The notes: generated by a model not told the origin, from the letters alone. A stretch of DNA of 64,000 nt from Toxotes chatareus (GCA_016801885.1 CM028883.1:26578643-26642642), one strand, 5' to 3'; positions 13,263 through 27,400 are shown, counted from the first letter of the stretch. A program made the numbers and translations.

Positions 13263-14964
13263 CACACAAGGGGTCTGCATACAATGAAGTATAACAACAG
13301 GAAGCCAAAGAGAAACCAAAACCTCCAGGTTCTGTTCCAGATGTAAGAAAATCCTCATCATTTCATCTCACAGACTTTTTCAATAATGTCAGTGGTAGAA
13401 GGGTTGAATTTATATAGGACTTTTCTAAATGGATATTGAATAGGCCATGTTATGATGGTGATGTATGTATGTACAAGTGCTTTTACATTTTCACAGGGGC
13501 TATAATTTCCTGTATGCTAATAGCTTTAAACTTAGCAGAGAGAACATGAAATGTGGGGAAACCGTGCATGTCAGAGTATAACAGAGATTCTATGGTATTT
13601 CTATACATGCTACCCTGGTGATGCATATATGTGTACATGGCATTTACCTTACAGCATAAGATGAAGATGATTGTAGTAATCATCTAGTAATAGTAAAACA
13701 AGTGTGTGGCTGATGGATCATGAAGGCTTCAGATCCATCTTTCCCTCTTCTTACCCTGTACCATGCAGCCATGGAGACAATCCTACTGGCAATGTGGGAC
13801 ATTGTCGCTGATACAAGGACTTAGTAAACAGTTCTTTTACCTATCATTTCCTTTACGGCAACGCCTCTGAGTACACTGGCAGCATGAGAAATCATTTTTG
13901 GTTTGGCAGGTTCGGGTGAGCCGGTACTATGAAGTGTTGAATAGCACAGTGTTGCAGAGGTTGTTGCAGGAACAGTTTCTGACAAAGATGGAATAAACAA
14001 CTCAAATCCTTTACAAAGTAATAGCACTGATACATTGCACTAGTACGTCTCCACCTACTCAACATATGGTTTCCTAATCTAAACTCTAAACAGTACATGA
14101 AAAATGTATTTTACATCTGTAAAGTAACAAGCAACTACAGCCATCAGGTGAACTTAGCAGAGTTAAAGTATTACCTCTCTATGCAAGTACTGAACTAAAA
14201 ACTTACAGTATCTCCATCTCAACATTGTATTACAGTTCTTGAGCAAATGCACTTATTCCCTTCACACCTCAGCTTTACCCACACAATGTTTTATAAAATC
14301 CTACATCTCTGAATGCTATATGGGGAATGTTCTCATAATCCCTTATTCACAGGAATGATATTAAAAAATAAGAATGGAAATGTGATATTATTCATCGAGA
14401 CACGCGATGCATGCATTGAGACGCTGAAAGCTGACATGTCAAAAAAATTCAATACAATTTCAGGGTGTAAAAAGGATTACTTGAGAATGGATGTTCCTGC
14501 AGGAGACCAATCTGACCGGCGGCGCCCAGCTCCATGTCCTTACACATCTCCCCATTTCAAAAGTCATTTTCACTTCCAGTGCAGGATGCATAATGTATGA
14601 CAGGGTTAATCAACTTGAGACAAGTAGGGGAGGGAGCAATTTAGCAAGAACAGCCTGCCCTCTATAGGCCAGCTCCCCTCCTTTCATCACAATTCGCCAG
14701 GGCTTTCTCTTCTTCATCCCCTGTCATCTTTTGCACACTCTCTCCCCACCCCCCACCATCAGCTGCTTCGCAAAACAAACTATCCTAACCTCCAAAAACT
14801 AGAAGGTGGTCCACAAAGGATACCCCAGCAGCCATCAATCTTGATGTTCTTCTACAGCCACAAATTATTTGTATTGTCTCAGTCAATTACTCTCCCATTC
14901 ATCTTCCTGCAGAGCTGTGGCATTTCTCTGTGTATTTGTGTGTGTGTGATTTCAAAGTGCACAT
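13263..14964. other. fhit intron (inferred), no gene seen
   Basis: Unique AT-rich sequence. Open frames at 13821-14098 and 14313-14600 show no known domain. Confidence 0.4.
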
Positions 14965-15166
14965 ACACTCAGTTGGTAGTTTATTAAAATCCTCCTCACA
15001 AAGGTGGTGCTGACACAGACAAGTGTTTCTATTATTTTGTCCACTCTATTTCAACACAAACCAAACGTTATAAGCATCTCAAAGATTACAGGGTTTACTG
15101 CAGGACTGTTGTATTAGACTGAATTTGTGTTAGCTAGGTGTTCCTAATAAATTGGCAGCTGAGTGT
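14965..15166. mobile_element. 202-bp MITE with 22-bp TIRs
   Basis: Left end ACACTCAGTTGGTAGTTTAT (14965 onward) and the reverse complement of the right end ACACTCAGCTGCCAATTTAT match at 18 of 22 positions over the full TIR. The interior lacks coding potential. I recognise the termini (TTTATTAGGAACACCTAG-like) from a widespread teleost non-autonomous DNA element. The right end runs straight into a (GT)n microsatellite. Confidence 0.75.
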
Positions 15167-15181
15167 GTGTGTGTGTGTGTG
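15160..15181. repeat. (GT)n microsatellite
   Basis: About ten GT units directly abutting the MITE terminus. Confidence 0.95.
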
Positions 15182-15261
15182 GGCTCCCCTGTCCCTCATC
15201 ATTGTCCTCATTACATCTGATCAATACCGGCTAGTGCCAGCTCAGCTAGCCCATACCCACC

Positions 15262-15264
<3 letters not shown>

Positions 15265-15304
<40 letters not shown>
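15265..15304. repeat. (AC)n microsatellite
   Basis: About twenty AC units. Confidence 0.98.
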
Positions 15305-15307
<3 letters not shown>

Positions 15308-15979
15308 AGGTTCACTCAGTGCTGGAACCAGAGTGCGAAAGGCAGTAGAAAAAGAAATCAGTTTTATTGTTTATGACTACACACCATCCTCCTCAGACGG
15401 CTACAGGGGAAAGATACAGGTGAAGCAACACACACACACAGACAGAGAGATAGAGGGAGGGAGAGAGAAAGAACTGAGAAAAAGAAAAATAGCCTGGCTG
15501 GGGGCTGGAATTGATCTGACATGGGGCCCCGGGGCCATGTTATGACGAGGTTTGCAGTAGCTGGGAGAGGTTTGATGGGGAAAGGGGGGAGCGTTCATCA
15601 CAGCAGAACTAGAGCCTTCATTCTCCAGGAAGGAGAGTGTTCCGTTACTGACTGCCTATACTGTCAGTAAATAAAGCTGTTCCCTCACTAGTTAAGCTAA
15701 AAATACCTGCACTTCATGGACAATGTGTTTTTCACAGTTCACAGGGTGGTTTTTCTTTTTCTTTTTTTCTTTTTGTTCCTGCTAATCTGTCTAAAACTCA
15801 ATTAGATATTTTCTTCATCACCTCATTTTCTTCAGATCTGCGATGGTTTCCCTCTCTCCCTCTCACGCTTCCCCTCTCTTGCCTGCTGTGTCTCATGCTT
15901 AGTTGTTCCTATGCCTCTTTTAGCAATAACGGTAAATGTAATAAATATTGTTTATTTGCTTTATTGGAGGCAAAGCTCA

Positions 15980-17990
15980 GATAATTGGAAACCTGGTCAT
16001 TTAGCGGCTGTGGTTAACCCAGCACCAGTGGCCCATGCAAGCCCACCCAGCGTAGCTCCTACTCTCCACCCTGGCTGCTGGGGAGCTGTCAGCGGGGTCT
16101 GAAGGAATCATAGCCCTAAGCAGACGCCCATGGTTCACCACCTACCAGTTCATGTTTCAAACAGGTTCTTCACACTCACTGACGAACCAGCTCTGATTAT
16201 TGGCAGCTCTATCTTAATAAAGTTAGCAACACTAGCGACCATAGTCACATGCACTCCTGGGGCCAGAGTGGACGTAGAATCTTCTTTAAAACTGCTGATT
16301 AAGGATAAACGTAAATATCATGAACACATGATTGACCTCCAATCAAGCCAATCGGAGGTCACTAAAATGAACATATGTACAGACAGTGTCAGGCTCTGTA
16401 GTCTTCTCTAGGCTGCTGCTAAATCTGTCCTGCGATGACATGTACAGCTGCATGTCATCAGCCACTGGCTGAGAAAGCGGTGTGCAGCTTATGATGTGGA
16501 CTTCTGAGGAAGAAGTCTGATTAGTAGAGACAACATCCATCCCACTTTGGACGGAGCAGCTCTCATATCTAGAAATCTGACTGAGTTCATTAGGAGACCA
16601 AAACCATGACAACCCAGAGCTGAGACCAGGAGGCAGAGCTGCAGTCCTACACACCTCTCTGCACTTTCAATAGAGCAGTCACCCCCCAAAGCACAGTCTT
16701 TGTCCATTTGATTAAATTAAAACTTAAATTAACTAAATCCATAGTAAACAGAAAAGGAGTTATGCATAAAAACCTATTAAAATCGACAGCACCACTGCAA
16801 AATATAGGCGAATTAAATGTGGACTCGTGAATATTTGATCTTTGTCATCTGAACCTGTATTAGTAAACAATCTAATTTCAGATTATCATGACTGAAACCT
16901 GGTTGTGTCATGAAGACTGTGTTGGCCTGAATGAGTGCTCTACCACAGGCATATTCATACATGACCTCCTGGAGGCTCTGGCCGAGGAGGTGGAGTTGTG
17001 AAGACAATTAATCAGTCCTAAACCTGAACTCAGAATTTATTCGAAGGCCTTTTTCTTTGTCTTTCACACCCCACCTCTAAAACACTACAGCCAGTTCTGT
17101 TATCGTGTACCGTGTTCTTGGCCTGTACTCTGAGTTTTTATCAGATCTTTTTTTTAATTAAGTTGAGTCCTTATTTCAGATAAAGCAATTATGTGATTAT
17201 GTGGGCTCATTGTGGGCTGCGTTTATTTCATTATTAGACTCAGTCGGCTTTTCTCAGAGTGCGCATAAACCCACTCAATCACCAATAGGCGAAATTGTCT
17301 TTACTGGACATCTATCTGATGTCAGCTAAATTTAAGGAAGTGACTCCATCAGCACTTAATTCATTGATCCCCTTGTTGACAGTGCTGCAGGCTCCATGCG
17401 AATGACACTTGACTCTATTAGCCCTCTAAAAAAGAAAGCATTAAAACATTGTACAACTCAATCCATGTGTCAAAGCAAACAATGCGAGAACTTGAAATAT
17501 GATGTGGCGTTCCACCAAACTGGAAGGATCCTGCTTACCCTGGCAAGATAGTCTTAAGACATATCTGAAGGTGCTCTGTAATGCCAGAGCCGCCTGTTAC
17601 TCATCATGTAATATTGGGAAATAAAAACAACCACTACAAAATCCTTAATGATCACACACCATCATATCTTAAAGAGCTCATAGTACCCTATTACCCCATT
17701 AGAACACTTTCCTTGAACCACCTCCTAGTTAGAGTATTCTTCTATTGGCCTAGACTGCTGTGGGACTTCCCATGATGCACCAAGCTTCTCTCTTCTTCTC
17801 TCCCTCTCCATCCATCAAGCAGAAAAGCACATTACAAGACATTACATCCAGGTTCTTTTGGCTAGCTAAGAACATCTGGTACCATAGATGAACTGGATCA
17901 AATTAGATGCAGATCCAGCTTCAGGTTGTCCCCAGAATACCACTATGAGACACAGTGAGTTTAAGTGTATATACAACACGTCCCATGGTA
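15980..17990 (+). mobile_element. Decayed L2-type LINE: ORF with esterase, endonuclease and linker traces
   Basis: Traces appear in the expected order on the plus strand. A leader reads LPVHVSNRFFTLTDE (from 16142). An SGNH-esterase-like domain follows, with EPALIIGSSIL and CTPGARVD (16184-16290) and IHPTLDGAALISRNLTEFI (16520-16600), which carries the C-terminal Asp/His region. The endonuclease motif TETWLCHEDCVGLNE is at 16891-16936 and GSGRGGGVVK, in a shifted frame, at 16973-17002. The linker KTYLKVLCNARAACYSS is at about 17556-17606. ILNDHTPSYLKELIVPYY (17641 onward) resembles the extreme C-terminus of the RT protein. The whole reverse-transcriptase core between the last two is missing, and there are many stops. 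The 3'UTR-like part runs to about 17990. Confidence 0.8.
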
Positions 17991-18014
17991 AGGAGATCTA
18001 GCTGCCAGTGAAAT

Positions 18015-18056
18015 GTTAGAATAGAATAGAATAGAATACAATACGTTTATTGTCAT
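18015..18056. repeat. (TAGAA)n tract with TTTATTGTCATTGCA module
   Basis: Five to six pentamer units (18017-18044) are followed by GTTTATTGTCATTGCAC, a combination that recurs in teleost genomes at the end of an interspersed repeat. It may belong to the preceding LINE or be independent. Confidence 0.7.
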
Positions 18057-18059
18057 TGC

Positions 18060-21000
18060 ACAAAAAAAAGGACAACAAAATTAAAAGTGCAATCTGTTTA
18101 AGTGCTTGTTTCCAGTACATCGCTACAGTCAACCTATAGTTAAGACCTATAAAATTATAATGTAAAACACATAATTGTATATACTTTCAGTTCCAGGAAA
18201 ACCAATATTAATGAATCCAAACCAGGTTTTCACGCAGCACCTAAAATATTTCTGCTGTGTACGTTTCTATATCGCGCGTAGCAATTCAGGCACATACATT
18301 CCTATGTCAAATTAATTGATTCTCTCAAGGTTTTTCAAGTCTTTGCTGTTAAAAACTCAACAAATATCTCCTTTCCCTGCTCAAAGTGAGGCCAAGTTAA
18401 ACTGAGAAGCACTTCTGCACTAATTTGCAGGGGGCAGTTTGGGTAACACCTTTAATGTTCACCTTTGATTAAACACCTGGATGAGAGATTTTGATAACAC
18501 AGTTAAACTATGGATGTCTTCTGATCATCTGACATTTCCGTGTTTCCATGTTCACCTATCTCAGCAATGGAATTGGTAAAATGTTATCTGCACTGATAGC
18601 AGCAATGGGCAAAATTTGATTTTCCTTTATAGAGGGATGAGAGGAACTGATGTGACTGGCCATTATCATATCCTCCCTTGACTTCACCTGCTAATAACAT
18701 ATTCCTCTCAGGACACAACAGATTTATTCAGCTCCAACCTCTTTTCCAGTATCCACTGCAAGTGTTTGTGGTTTGTTACCTGTGTCAGGAAGTGTTTGGT
18801 CAGGGCAGTTGTTTGGCTGATTTCTTGTTTTTTCTTGGATGGACAGTGTGTCAGTGTGTGTCAGTATTCCTCAAATGTGACAATATTTCTGAATATAACA
18901 TTTTTTATAGTGATATTCACTGTGATGGTCATTAATGCACAACCTATATGTTTCTTTTTCTCATGCATTATTATTCATTGGGTAAACTGAATTGTTATAA
19001 TACTTTATAACACTCTTAATCAAGCATTAAGAGTGTCAGTGTCCTATGATTACATCTATGAAAACAGCTCTATTATGTTATAATGATGAGTTTATGGTTA
19101 TCTCAGCTCAAGCTCTGTGCTGTTCTGTCAGTAAAACTACTGCCTAAATTTCATTTCATTTTACTGTATTGTATGACTACTGCACTATATGACAACAAAG
19201 CTATATTACATTTTATTTGACATCATCATTTATTTTTCGTGGTAACGTTCAGACAATGGACATCAGCAGGACAGCTGGGAATTCTCTGACCTATGGCACC
19301 GGTAATTCTTTACTTTTTTTATTTTACTGTTCTAATGTTTGGCACTTTGTGTTGTACAAATAAAATAAGCCAGCAGCCTGATGACAGCTCAGTGGTGTTT
19401 CACTGATTTAGGGAAATTTGACCATCCACCCTCAGGCAGCAGCAAGTGGTCGTAAAATAAATCATTGACGTTTTGTGATGATTATAGACTTTTTCCTCTG
19501 TCAGAAAGATTTGGTGCTAGTCAAAAAACATTCGCAGCTAAAGCTCCGGAAGCCCAGTGTTTTGACGATGGCGCAGCTGGAGCCAACATGGAAGAGAGGC
19601 TGAATACATTATTAGAGGGAGGAATGCAGAATCAGCAGGTGGAGTCAGGGTGAGATCCTCTCATCCCCTTTAAAAGCAGCAACAGAGGGAGAACAACTGA
19701 GCTCTCTAAGAGAGAGGAAGGGTTCACCTCCATTAAGTTCCAAAATAAAGAAAAAAAAAAACATAACGCTGCAAATATTAATACATACCTCACCCCAAAT
19801 ATGCTGTCAATGGTAGAATTAACAGGCAGCTGATGTATACTGGTGCAGCAGCTGCTGGAAAATCAGCAGGGCTGGTTAAATGTGTGCATACAGTTAGGTC
19901 ACAGGCAAATTTAATTAAAACGCTAAGCTTTCTCTTCTCCTCTGCATATTTGAAAATATGCACTTATGTCTTTAAACTACAATTAACATATGCAGATGTA
20001 TTTGAAAAAAAGTCTGTTTATCTAAGGGAAAAAAATCACAAATGAAACAGCCTCTGTATCTTTAAACAAATATAAAATATGTTTTGGAAATTTGCTGGTT
20101 GGTGTTTAGAAAATGCACAAGATCAGTTAATATTCTAAAAGTGCCTGATCAAAAGATTTAAATGTAATGAAGGCATCCAGGCTGTGTCAGCAGTGTGTGA
20201 AGGAAGCATGGTTTTAAAGGTGTGTGTGTGTGTGCTAATGCCACTGAGTCTGTTCTTACAGCATCCTGCTCCCAAGCTTTAGACTTCACTGCCCAGCAGC
20301 AGCTCTGAGCCTGTATTTAATTATGGGTCAGGTCAGGTATTATATTAGATCTAATTAATTTAGATATAAATGCAGGTAACAGATCGGTTCATGTTGAGTT
20401 TGCCCAGCTGGGCACAGGTCTGAAAACTGGACCCATACGGATTCTGCTCTGAAGACATGTTATTATTTATTTTGTATTTTTATTTATTTTTTCCCAGCAT
20501 GTAGGATGGATCATTCTGCAGAGGTATTGATTATTGGCATAAGCTTCTATGCAAATCAGCCCCAGCTGCAAATATTCAGAAACACGACTGGAAGTTGCAA
20601 AATGGATAACTCAGTGTAATGATCCTTTTCCCATGACAAAAAATAAAAAATAAAATACTGACTGAGTTTGGACTTTTGCTATTTGATGGAACTCAGGACC
20701 AGGACCATTATTTACTATCATTTCTTGACTGATTCTGTCTCTGTGTCTGTAGATTTAAACATACAAACAGCCCCTCTCTCAAATCAGACACAAGATGAAA
20801 CAAGATGATGAACTACAGAGAAATGGTCCTATATTCTACAAGTTCTTACAGGCAGCTCACTCATAATATGGAACCACAGTTTTACCGTTCCTGCAGAATT
20901 CCACGTCGCTGGATTACAGTCATTTGGATGAAACTGTAGGAAATCTCTCTCCGCTTCCCTAAAAGATGCATTTTGATGAATGCATCGAGCTGCAGCAGTA

Positions 21001-21353
21001 AACAGAAAGAGGCACCACGTCTTAACTGAAAGGTGTTTCTTGATTTTGGTCCTGCATCTGATTTTGTAATGAGAGGTAGTCTGAGCAGGTTTTAACGCAA
21101 ACGCAATTTCGTGCCAAATCGAGCACCAAAATTGCACCTGTACCACCTAATCAGCATCAGCACAGTCTAAGCTGGTCCTCCCCTCTCCTCCAACATCAAT
21201 GCAAACACACGTGTCTGGTGCCAGGAACAAAATCTGAACTGGTGTTTCATCTGCAGGAAAACAGAGCCCTTAGTGTTTTACCACTTTAGGAAACAGCATG
21301 TCAGGAAGAGCTTGGTGTTACTGAAGAGTTCATATAGACATTAACTTCTTTTG
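18060..21353. other. fhit intron (inferred), no gene seen
   Basis: Unique AT-rich sequence. The longest frame (minus, 20829-21146, 105 codons) has no recognisable domain. A short (GT)n run lies at about 20219-20234. Confidence 0.4.
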
Positions 21354-21377
21354 ACACACACACACACACACACACAC
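21354..21377. repeat. (CA)n microsatellite
   Basis: About twelve CA units. A weaker CA-rich stretch is near 21700-21729. Confidence 0.95.
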
Positions 21378-22715
21378 TATATAGCTTGTTAGACTGTACA
21401 TTGTGGTTCTGCTGTTACATTTTTGTACTCAACCACCCTCCTGAAGGCCATGTAGCTGAAACCGTCTGGGAAATAAACAGTGTAGTTAAGAAGAGTTGTG
21501 TAAAGTGTTTTTCTGAAGTGAACCATGTTGGAACGAAGAGGACACACACAGTCTCCTAGATACCAATTACCAGCTATGAGCAGGTCAGGACAGAGACAGG
21601 GAGAGGAAAACAGTGGAGAGAACACCTGCGCCCTGTCAGCAGAAGGCAGGAATACACTGAATATACATGCTCATACAAAGACACGTCTACGTCATAGTCC
21701 ACACACAGACACCCACCCACACACACACAGAAATGCTGTGTTTTGCGCAGGGTGGCTTGTTTGTGTCGTTTTTGTCATCGTGCCTGTTGAAAACAAGAAC
21801 ATGTTGTTCAGGGGATTCCTGCTGAATGAGTCGGAGGTTTACAGCAGGGTGAACGGGTCGACACAGCGCAGCTACTTATCTGTAACACTTATTTGGAAGT
21901 GATACAGAATCAAAGATAAAAACCACAGCAATTAACCCAACCTTCTGTGAGTGTCCATCAAATCTAGAGGAGTTACTCGTCGGCAGAACTTTGACCTGCT
22001 GTAAGGAGCTGCTTTCCTGCAGCCACACCATCATGCTTGTTTGTTTGTTTACATGGATACATTCTGATCCCATTCCTCAGCAGCGTCACAGGTGGGACAT
22101 TCCAACCCTGTCTTCTTGAAAGGACCTTTCTATGCACCTACCCTGCAACAGTGACTATGTTCAGAAGCAACGTATTCTTTGAATGGATGAAGCTACATTT
22201 TGCCAGGAGGTGGGCGGGGTGGATGATGTACAAAGTGCCTGTGGTTAAGTTGAGGCAACAAAAGCCTTTGTCTGCTGTGGTCACTACAAATGGATATTTA
22301 GGCAGAAAACAAATGCAACATTTTCCTGATATCCTCATTATGTTAATAGAAAACATAATCCAGTTACAATTGCATTGCATTTATGTGAAAAACAAACAAA
22401 TAATGTTGTAACTTACAATTGTCTAAAACTGCTAAACTAAAATTGCACAGTAAAGCGAGTTTTAGGAGACAGGGTGGGACATCCAGGGTGGTCATACAAC
22501 TCTCTTGCAATGAGAGAATAAAAATCCAGATTCAGTCCTGGGCAGTCCCCTGGAATGACAGCTCAGACGCCATATGAACGTTTCCTTCATTGGTTTTTAG
22601 GTAGTGCTACTGAGACACAGGCCATAAAAGCTATTCATTGTCTCTGAGAGCTGTGAACACACTGATGGAATCTAGTTGGTCCAGCTTCCAACAGCAGTTC
22701 TCTTAGCAACCAAGG

Positions 22716-22718
<3 letters not shown>
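21378..22718. other. fhit intron (inferred), no gene seen
   Basis: Open frames at 21525-21902 and 22037-22411 are overlapping and featureless. No supported gene. Confidence 0.4.
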
Positions 22719-22756
<38 letters not shown>

Positions 22757-22770
22757 AGATAGATAGATAT
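22719..22770. repeat. Compound (CA)n and (ATAG)n microsatellite
   Basis: A CA run (about 22719-22752) is followed after a few bases by a short ATAG tetramer run. Confidence 0.95.
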
Positions 22771-23707
22771 CATGGACCGAGCCTCTGGTCTGGTCATAAC
22801 AAACTTTCAAACAAACTTTCAGAGGTGGGTGGAATTACAGTGTTAACCGAGCTGCTTTTATCTGTGTCGTCCTCGATCGAGCTTCAATAAATGCTTCAGC
22901 ACCACAAACACCTGGTGGTGCACATCACACCACCACCTGTGACACCTCTGAGGAAGGCAGTGTAACTAACAGAATGCAAGTCTTTAGTTATAAATGATTC
23001 ACAATTTGACCTACATTACTGACCTGAACTGTAGCTGTGCATGCAAACAGTTTCACAATGCAGCAAGCTTTTTTCTTTTTGCATGTCACAGGAAAAAAAA
23101 TATGGGAATAATTCATGACCAAAAAAAAAAAAAAAAAAAATAGCAAAGCCATCATTAATGATATTAATCACACCTTTGCTTTTCCTGCTTTGACAAGCCA
23201 AAAAAAGTTTAGATAAAAGGCTAAAAACCAGAACTTTACACAGCCTGTCAGACAGTGGATGAAGTATTTAGATCCTGAAGTAAAAGTAGAAATTCAAGGT
23301 AAAATAAACTGCACTGGAAACAGTCCTGCATTCATTACTTTAGTATGAACAAGTATTATGATCCTAATATTTTCTTTGCCCACATTACAAAGAGTGATAT
23401 TTATCCTGGTGGTTGATGAACAACAAATGGCTAATATGACCCGTTACGTAGTAACCCACCTGCACAGCCACAAACACACAGCCTGATAAGTTATGATCCA
23501 GGTTCTAGCAGCTCAGAGCTGCTAACCAAACACATACTAAGCTGCTCTAATTCTCCTTAAATATTCTCTGTGGTGGCTGCAGCAGAATGTGTCCAAAAAC
23601 AAAATGTTTCAGAGCAAAATGCAGTGAAGGCTACAGACTGACTCACATTAAATGTTCCAGGGTGAGGCAACGGTAGTTATGTGCATGTCTGACAAAATAA
23701 TGGTGCT

Positions 23708-23856
23708 TTTTTCAGAAGGTTTCAACTGCATCTCATGGTCTTCATCAGTAGATAGATGTTGCAGAGTTCTTTGTTTGCTCAGTAGACTTTCAGTTTGCTG
23801 AACAAAAGTTATACACTCATGATAACTGTGAGATGTAGTTGAAAGCCCTGGAAAAA
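23708..23856. mobile_element. 149-bp MITE with ~28-bp TIRs
   Basis: The left end TTTTTCAGAAGGTTTCAACT, continuing as GCATCTCA, matches the reverse complement of the right end (23829-23856) at 22 of 28 positions. The left arm also reads GAAGACCATGAGATGCAGTT on the minus strand, a motif I know from a repeated teleost element. No coding capacity. A target duplication was not resolved, so limits are good to a few bases. Confidence 0.6.
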
Positions 23857-24084
23857 AAAACTGGAAAGTAGACCTGGACTTACCTGGATTTACTACTTAA
23901 AACTACTTTTTCCAGGGTGAAGAATGAACTCTAACACTGAGCAGATAGAGTCTTTGGTCCTGAGTCACAGCTAATCTGACTGAGCTCAGTGTAGAACCTG
24001 TACCAGGAGCACAACACAGCAGAAACCGGCAAATACTCAAAGTTGGTGCTAAAAGATTGAAAACATAAATTCTTTCATAAATCA

Positions 24085-24434
24085 TTAACCCAAGCACCTC
24101 GCCTCACAACAAGAGGGTTCCAGGTTCAAACCCTGGTCTGGGCTCCTCTGTGCGGAGTTTGCATGTTCTCCCTGTGCCTGCGTGGGTTCTCCCTGGGTAC
24201 TCTGGCTTCCTCCCACAATCACAGAAACACGCACTTTAAGTTCACTGGCTCCTCTAAATTGCCCGTAGGTGTGAGTGTGTGCGTGTGTGGTTGTCTGTCT
24301 TTGTGTGTCAGCCCTGTGATTGACTGGCGACCAGTCCAGGGTGTACCCCGCCTCTCGGCCATAGTCAGGCTGGGATAGGCTCCAGCTCCCCACGACCCTG
24401 ACGGATTAAGTGGTATAGAACATGGATGGATGGA
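24085..24434 (+). mobile_element. tRNA-head SINE-like repeat with (ATGG)n tail
   Basis: Starts with a tRNA-like segment carrying a B box GGTTCAAACCC (24123-24133). It continues through TGCGGAGTTTGCATGTTCTC, CTTCCTCCCACAATCACAG, CTAAATTGCCCGTAGGTGTG and GATAGGCTCCAGC, and ends in GGATGGATGG. I recognise this order from one of the most abundant teleost interspersed repeats. The A-box end is truncated or diverged. The short-repeat tail suggests mobilisation by an RTE-type LINE (inference). Confidence 0.8.
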
Positions 24435-27400
24435 AATTAGATCTTAGTCTACAATACCAAAAGTTATGGTACAAATATGTTTGAAACCCTACATCCACAA
24501 AAACAAACAGAACAAACTGGGGCTGCATAATATTGAAGCTTCTTCCACATTCAGATCAGACCTTCAGTTTTACAATCAATACTTTCGCTCTCAAGATACT
24601 TGCGCTCTCATGGACCGCTTCAGGAAGGTAGGGAGAGAGAGAGAGACTATATCAAGCTATGGCCGCCTCTGATACCAAATATTACAAGGAAAAGTGAAAT
24701 AAAAAATAGAAAGGTCACTACTTAGTAAGAAATTTAGGGCTGTTTCTAGTTTCACAACCGATTTAGAATTGCATAGAAAAATTGCTTTGGAAAGGTGCTG
24801 ATGAGATGAGAGTGAGGCTACTACACTGAAAGCTCTGTTGGCAGCTGTGCTTCAGCAGCAGGTTGCTGAGAATCCCTGATCTGAAACCAAATTAAAGCAC
24901 AATAATTACACATAGGTGCACAAAAACAGGGCATGAAAGCAGCCCATGAGCTATGATACATACAAATAAATACCCCTGATCAGTCACGTTACTGGGGGAG
25001 GTGTACTCAGATCTCTTTGAGGAAGATAAGTCCTCCCCCGGCTCCCCTGTAATTCAAACGCTGGTTTGATGTTTTATGTTTGAAATGTACTCGTGTTGGT
25101 TAGTCCACCCCAGCGGACATGTCTTCTTGCATTTTTGGCCAGTTACAAATTAGAGGCGTGATGATCCATACCTCAGGAAAATAATAATAATAATCATAAT
25201 TATTATAATTATTAAACACTAGTGTGGTCCATTAAATAGATATGAGAATAACACTGTAATTAGTTTCACAAAGAACATTAATGTGTTTTATATAGTTAGA
25301 CTATATTAAGCTCCAGTGGAGAATTCTTCTTCTCTCTGTTGTGCAGGTCACCTGTGGTTAACATCTTCTTCTTGTTTAATTCCAGTGTAATTAGAGTAAA
25401 AATGGAGGTGTGACCTGAAGTGTTACCCAGAGCTCCGTGAAGCCCTGACAGGTTCGGGCCGGAGTAAATAGCCAGTCCCATGATGATGATGATGTATCTG
25501 ATGACCTGTGCTACCGCTGACAGGAAGCAGGCTTTTTAGCATGGAAATCATTATTGCGCTCTGACCTCCTTTCTAATGACAGCGACACTGTGACCTCACA
25601 CCGCTGCGTTACCCAGCTCATCTACAGGCATCCAGGGTGAGCGGGTGACACGGAGGTCAGGGAGAACATGAGGAACTGCCAGCACGCCGGCACTCTACCA
25701 GCTGCTGACCTTGGTTAATGGCTGCACAGCCCAAACTCAAACCACCGGGACGGGCAGCAGCAGCAGATGAGAGGGGCTAAACTGACACTGGCTCTGTTGT
25801 CGCATTACATCATTCTGAGCACCAACATCTGGCTCTATTATGGAGGGATAAATAGGAATTAGCTGTTCACAAATAATAACTGCTGGTCTAAACACAGACA
25901 CATCTATAAACAACGCCTGTGGTGTGAGAGATCAATCACAGCATTTTACAGATACATTCACTAGAGCAGCCAAGTGTGTGAGATTGTACGTGGCATCAGT
26001 AATATTTCCTAACACTTGATGCACATGAAACTCTCTGGGTTCAGTATGAACTGACATACTGTGGTGAGAAAAGCGCACCAGTTACTGAACATCTGGCTGT
26101 GTCCATAACTTTTAAAGGAGGTCAATTACAAAATCAGAAAATTAAAACCACTATTTAACATTTGCAGAGCAGCAGAAACAGAAGCCTCTGCAGCCACAAG
26201 TAGTAATGTACAGGACAGGATGCTGGGGGTGCTTAGGTCACGTCAGTGAGGGCTGATTACATACGTACAGCACATACGACACGGCCAGTCAGTGCCAGTA
26301 AAAACTGGACTTTTTGATGGTCCACCAGTCCGCTGATGTATCAGCCAGTACAGAACTGAGCTAGTCTCTTCACCTCTGCCATGATACTGAGAATACAGGT
26401 AGCTTCTTCTTATAGCCAGCTGAAGACCAGTAGCTGGTGGTGTGTGACTTCATGCTGTAAGGTGCTGTGCAGTTCTTGCATCAGGATTGTACCCGTTTGA
26501 TTCAAAGTTACATGGTACAAGAACGCATGTTCGGGGCACAGAGGGGGAATGGAAGAGGAGCCATTTTCTTTATTACAAGTCAGTGTACCATCGAAATGAT
26601 TTTGATGCAGATATTTAATGGTAAAAAATTTTAGATTTTAGATTTAAATTTTTTAAGTAATTCCACTAACTAATAAATCTGCTTATATACCATCCCATGA
26701 TTTACTTGTGTTATGACATTTATATTCTCCATTTTGTGGAAGAGATCTGTTTTGGTGAGAGTAGATTTTTTAAATTAATTTTTCTGTTCTGTTTAAGTTT
26801 GACCTGCCCATTGTTGCTTTTCCCGCCTAAGAACATTGCCAAGCTGCAGTCCTGGATCAGAGCTATGTGCATCCTGCCACAATCCTGAACACACATCAGA
26901 TATGTTAAAGTTCCAATGCCATACATTGAGGTAACTGTTAAAAATAAAATGTACATTGTGAAAACAAAACAAAACACTGCAACCACCTTCATGTCCCACA
27001 TCACTGTTCTACACTGATGTAAACTGCTTTTGAAGAAAAAACTTATCTAGATGGCAGTTTTATTTAATGCGTAATTTTAATGTAATTTGTTCATGTTTAT
27101 GTATAAATATCACAGCACACAGAATGAGAAATACCTCCTCAGTGTCAGCATTATTTAACAAACAGATTTAGAAAGGTCACAGCTGCTCAGGGAGGTCAGC
27201 CCACTGAAACAATTTAAACTAAGGAGATGACCTTTGAAAAAAACATGCATTTATTAGGAGGGAAGCAGTGAATGGCAAAAAGTAATTACACTGACCGTTT
27301 CAGCACATGTACTTATTAATGGCAAACATTTCAGTCCTTTAACACTACATCCTGCTACTGTCACCAGAGTGGACGCTGTCTTTCGTATATTTCATTTCAT

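Noticed and set aside
15138..15545. 135-codon plus frame
   Set aside because: It spans two AC/GT microsatellites and a MITE end; composition is repeat-driven.
24163..24393. Frames of 71 and 102 codons
   Set aside because: They are in the abundant SINE-like repeat.
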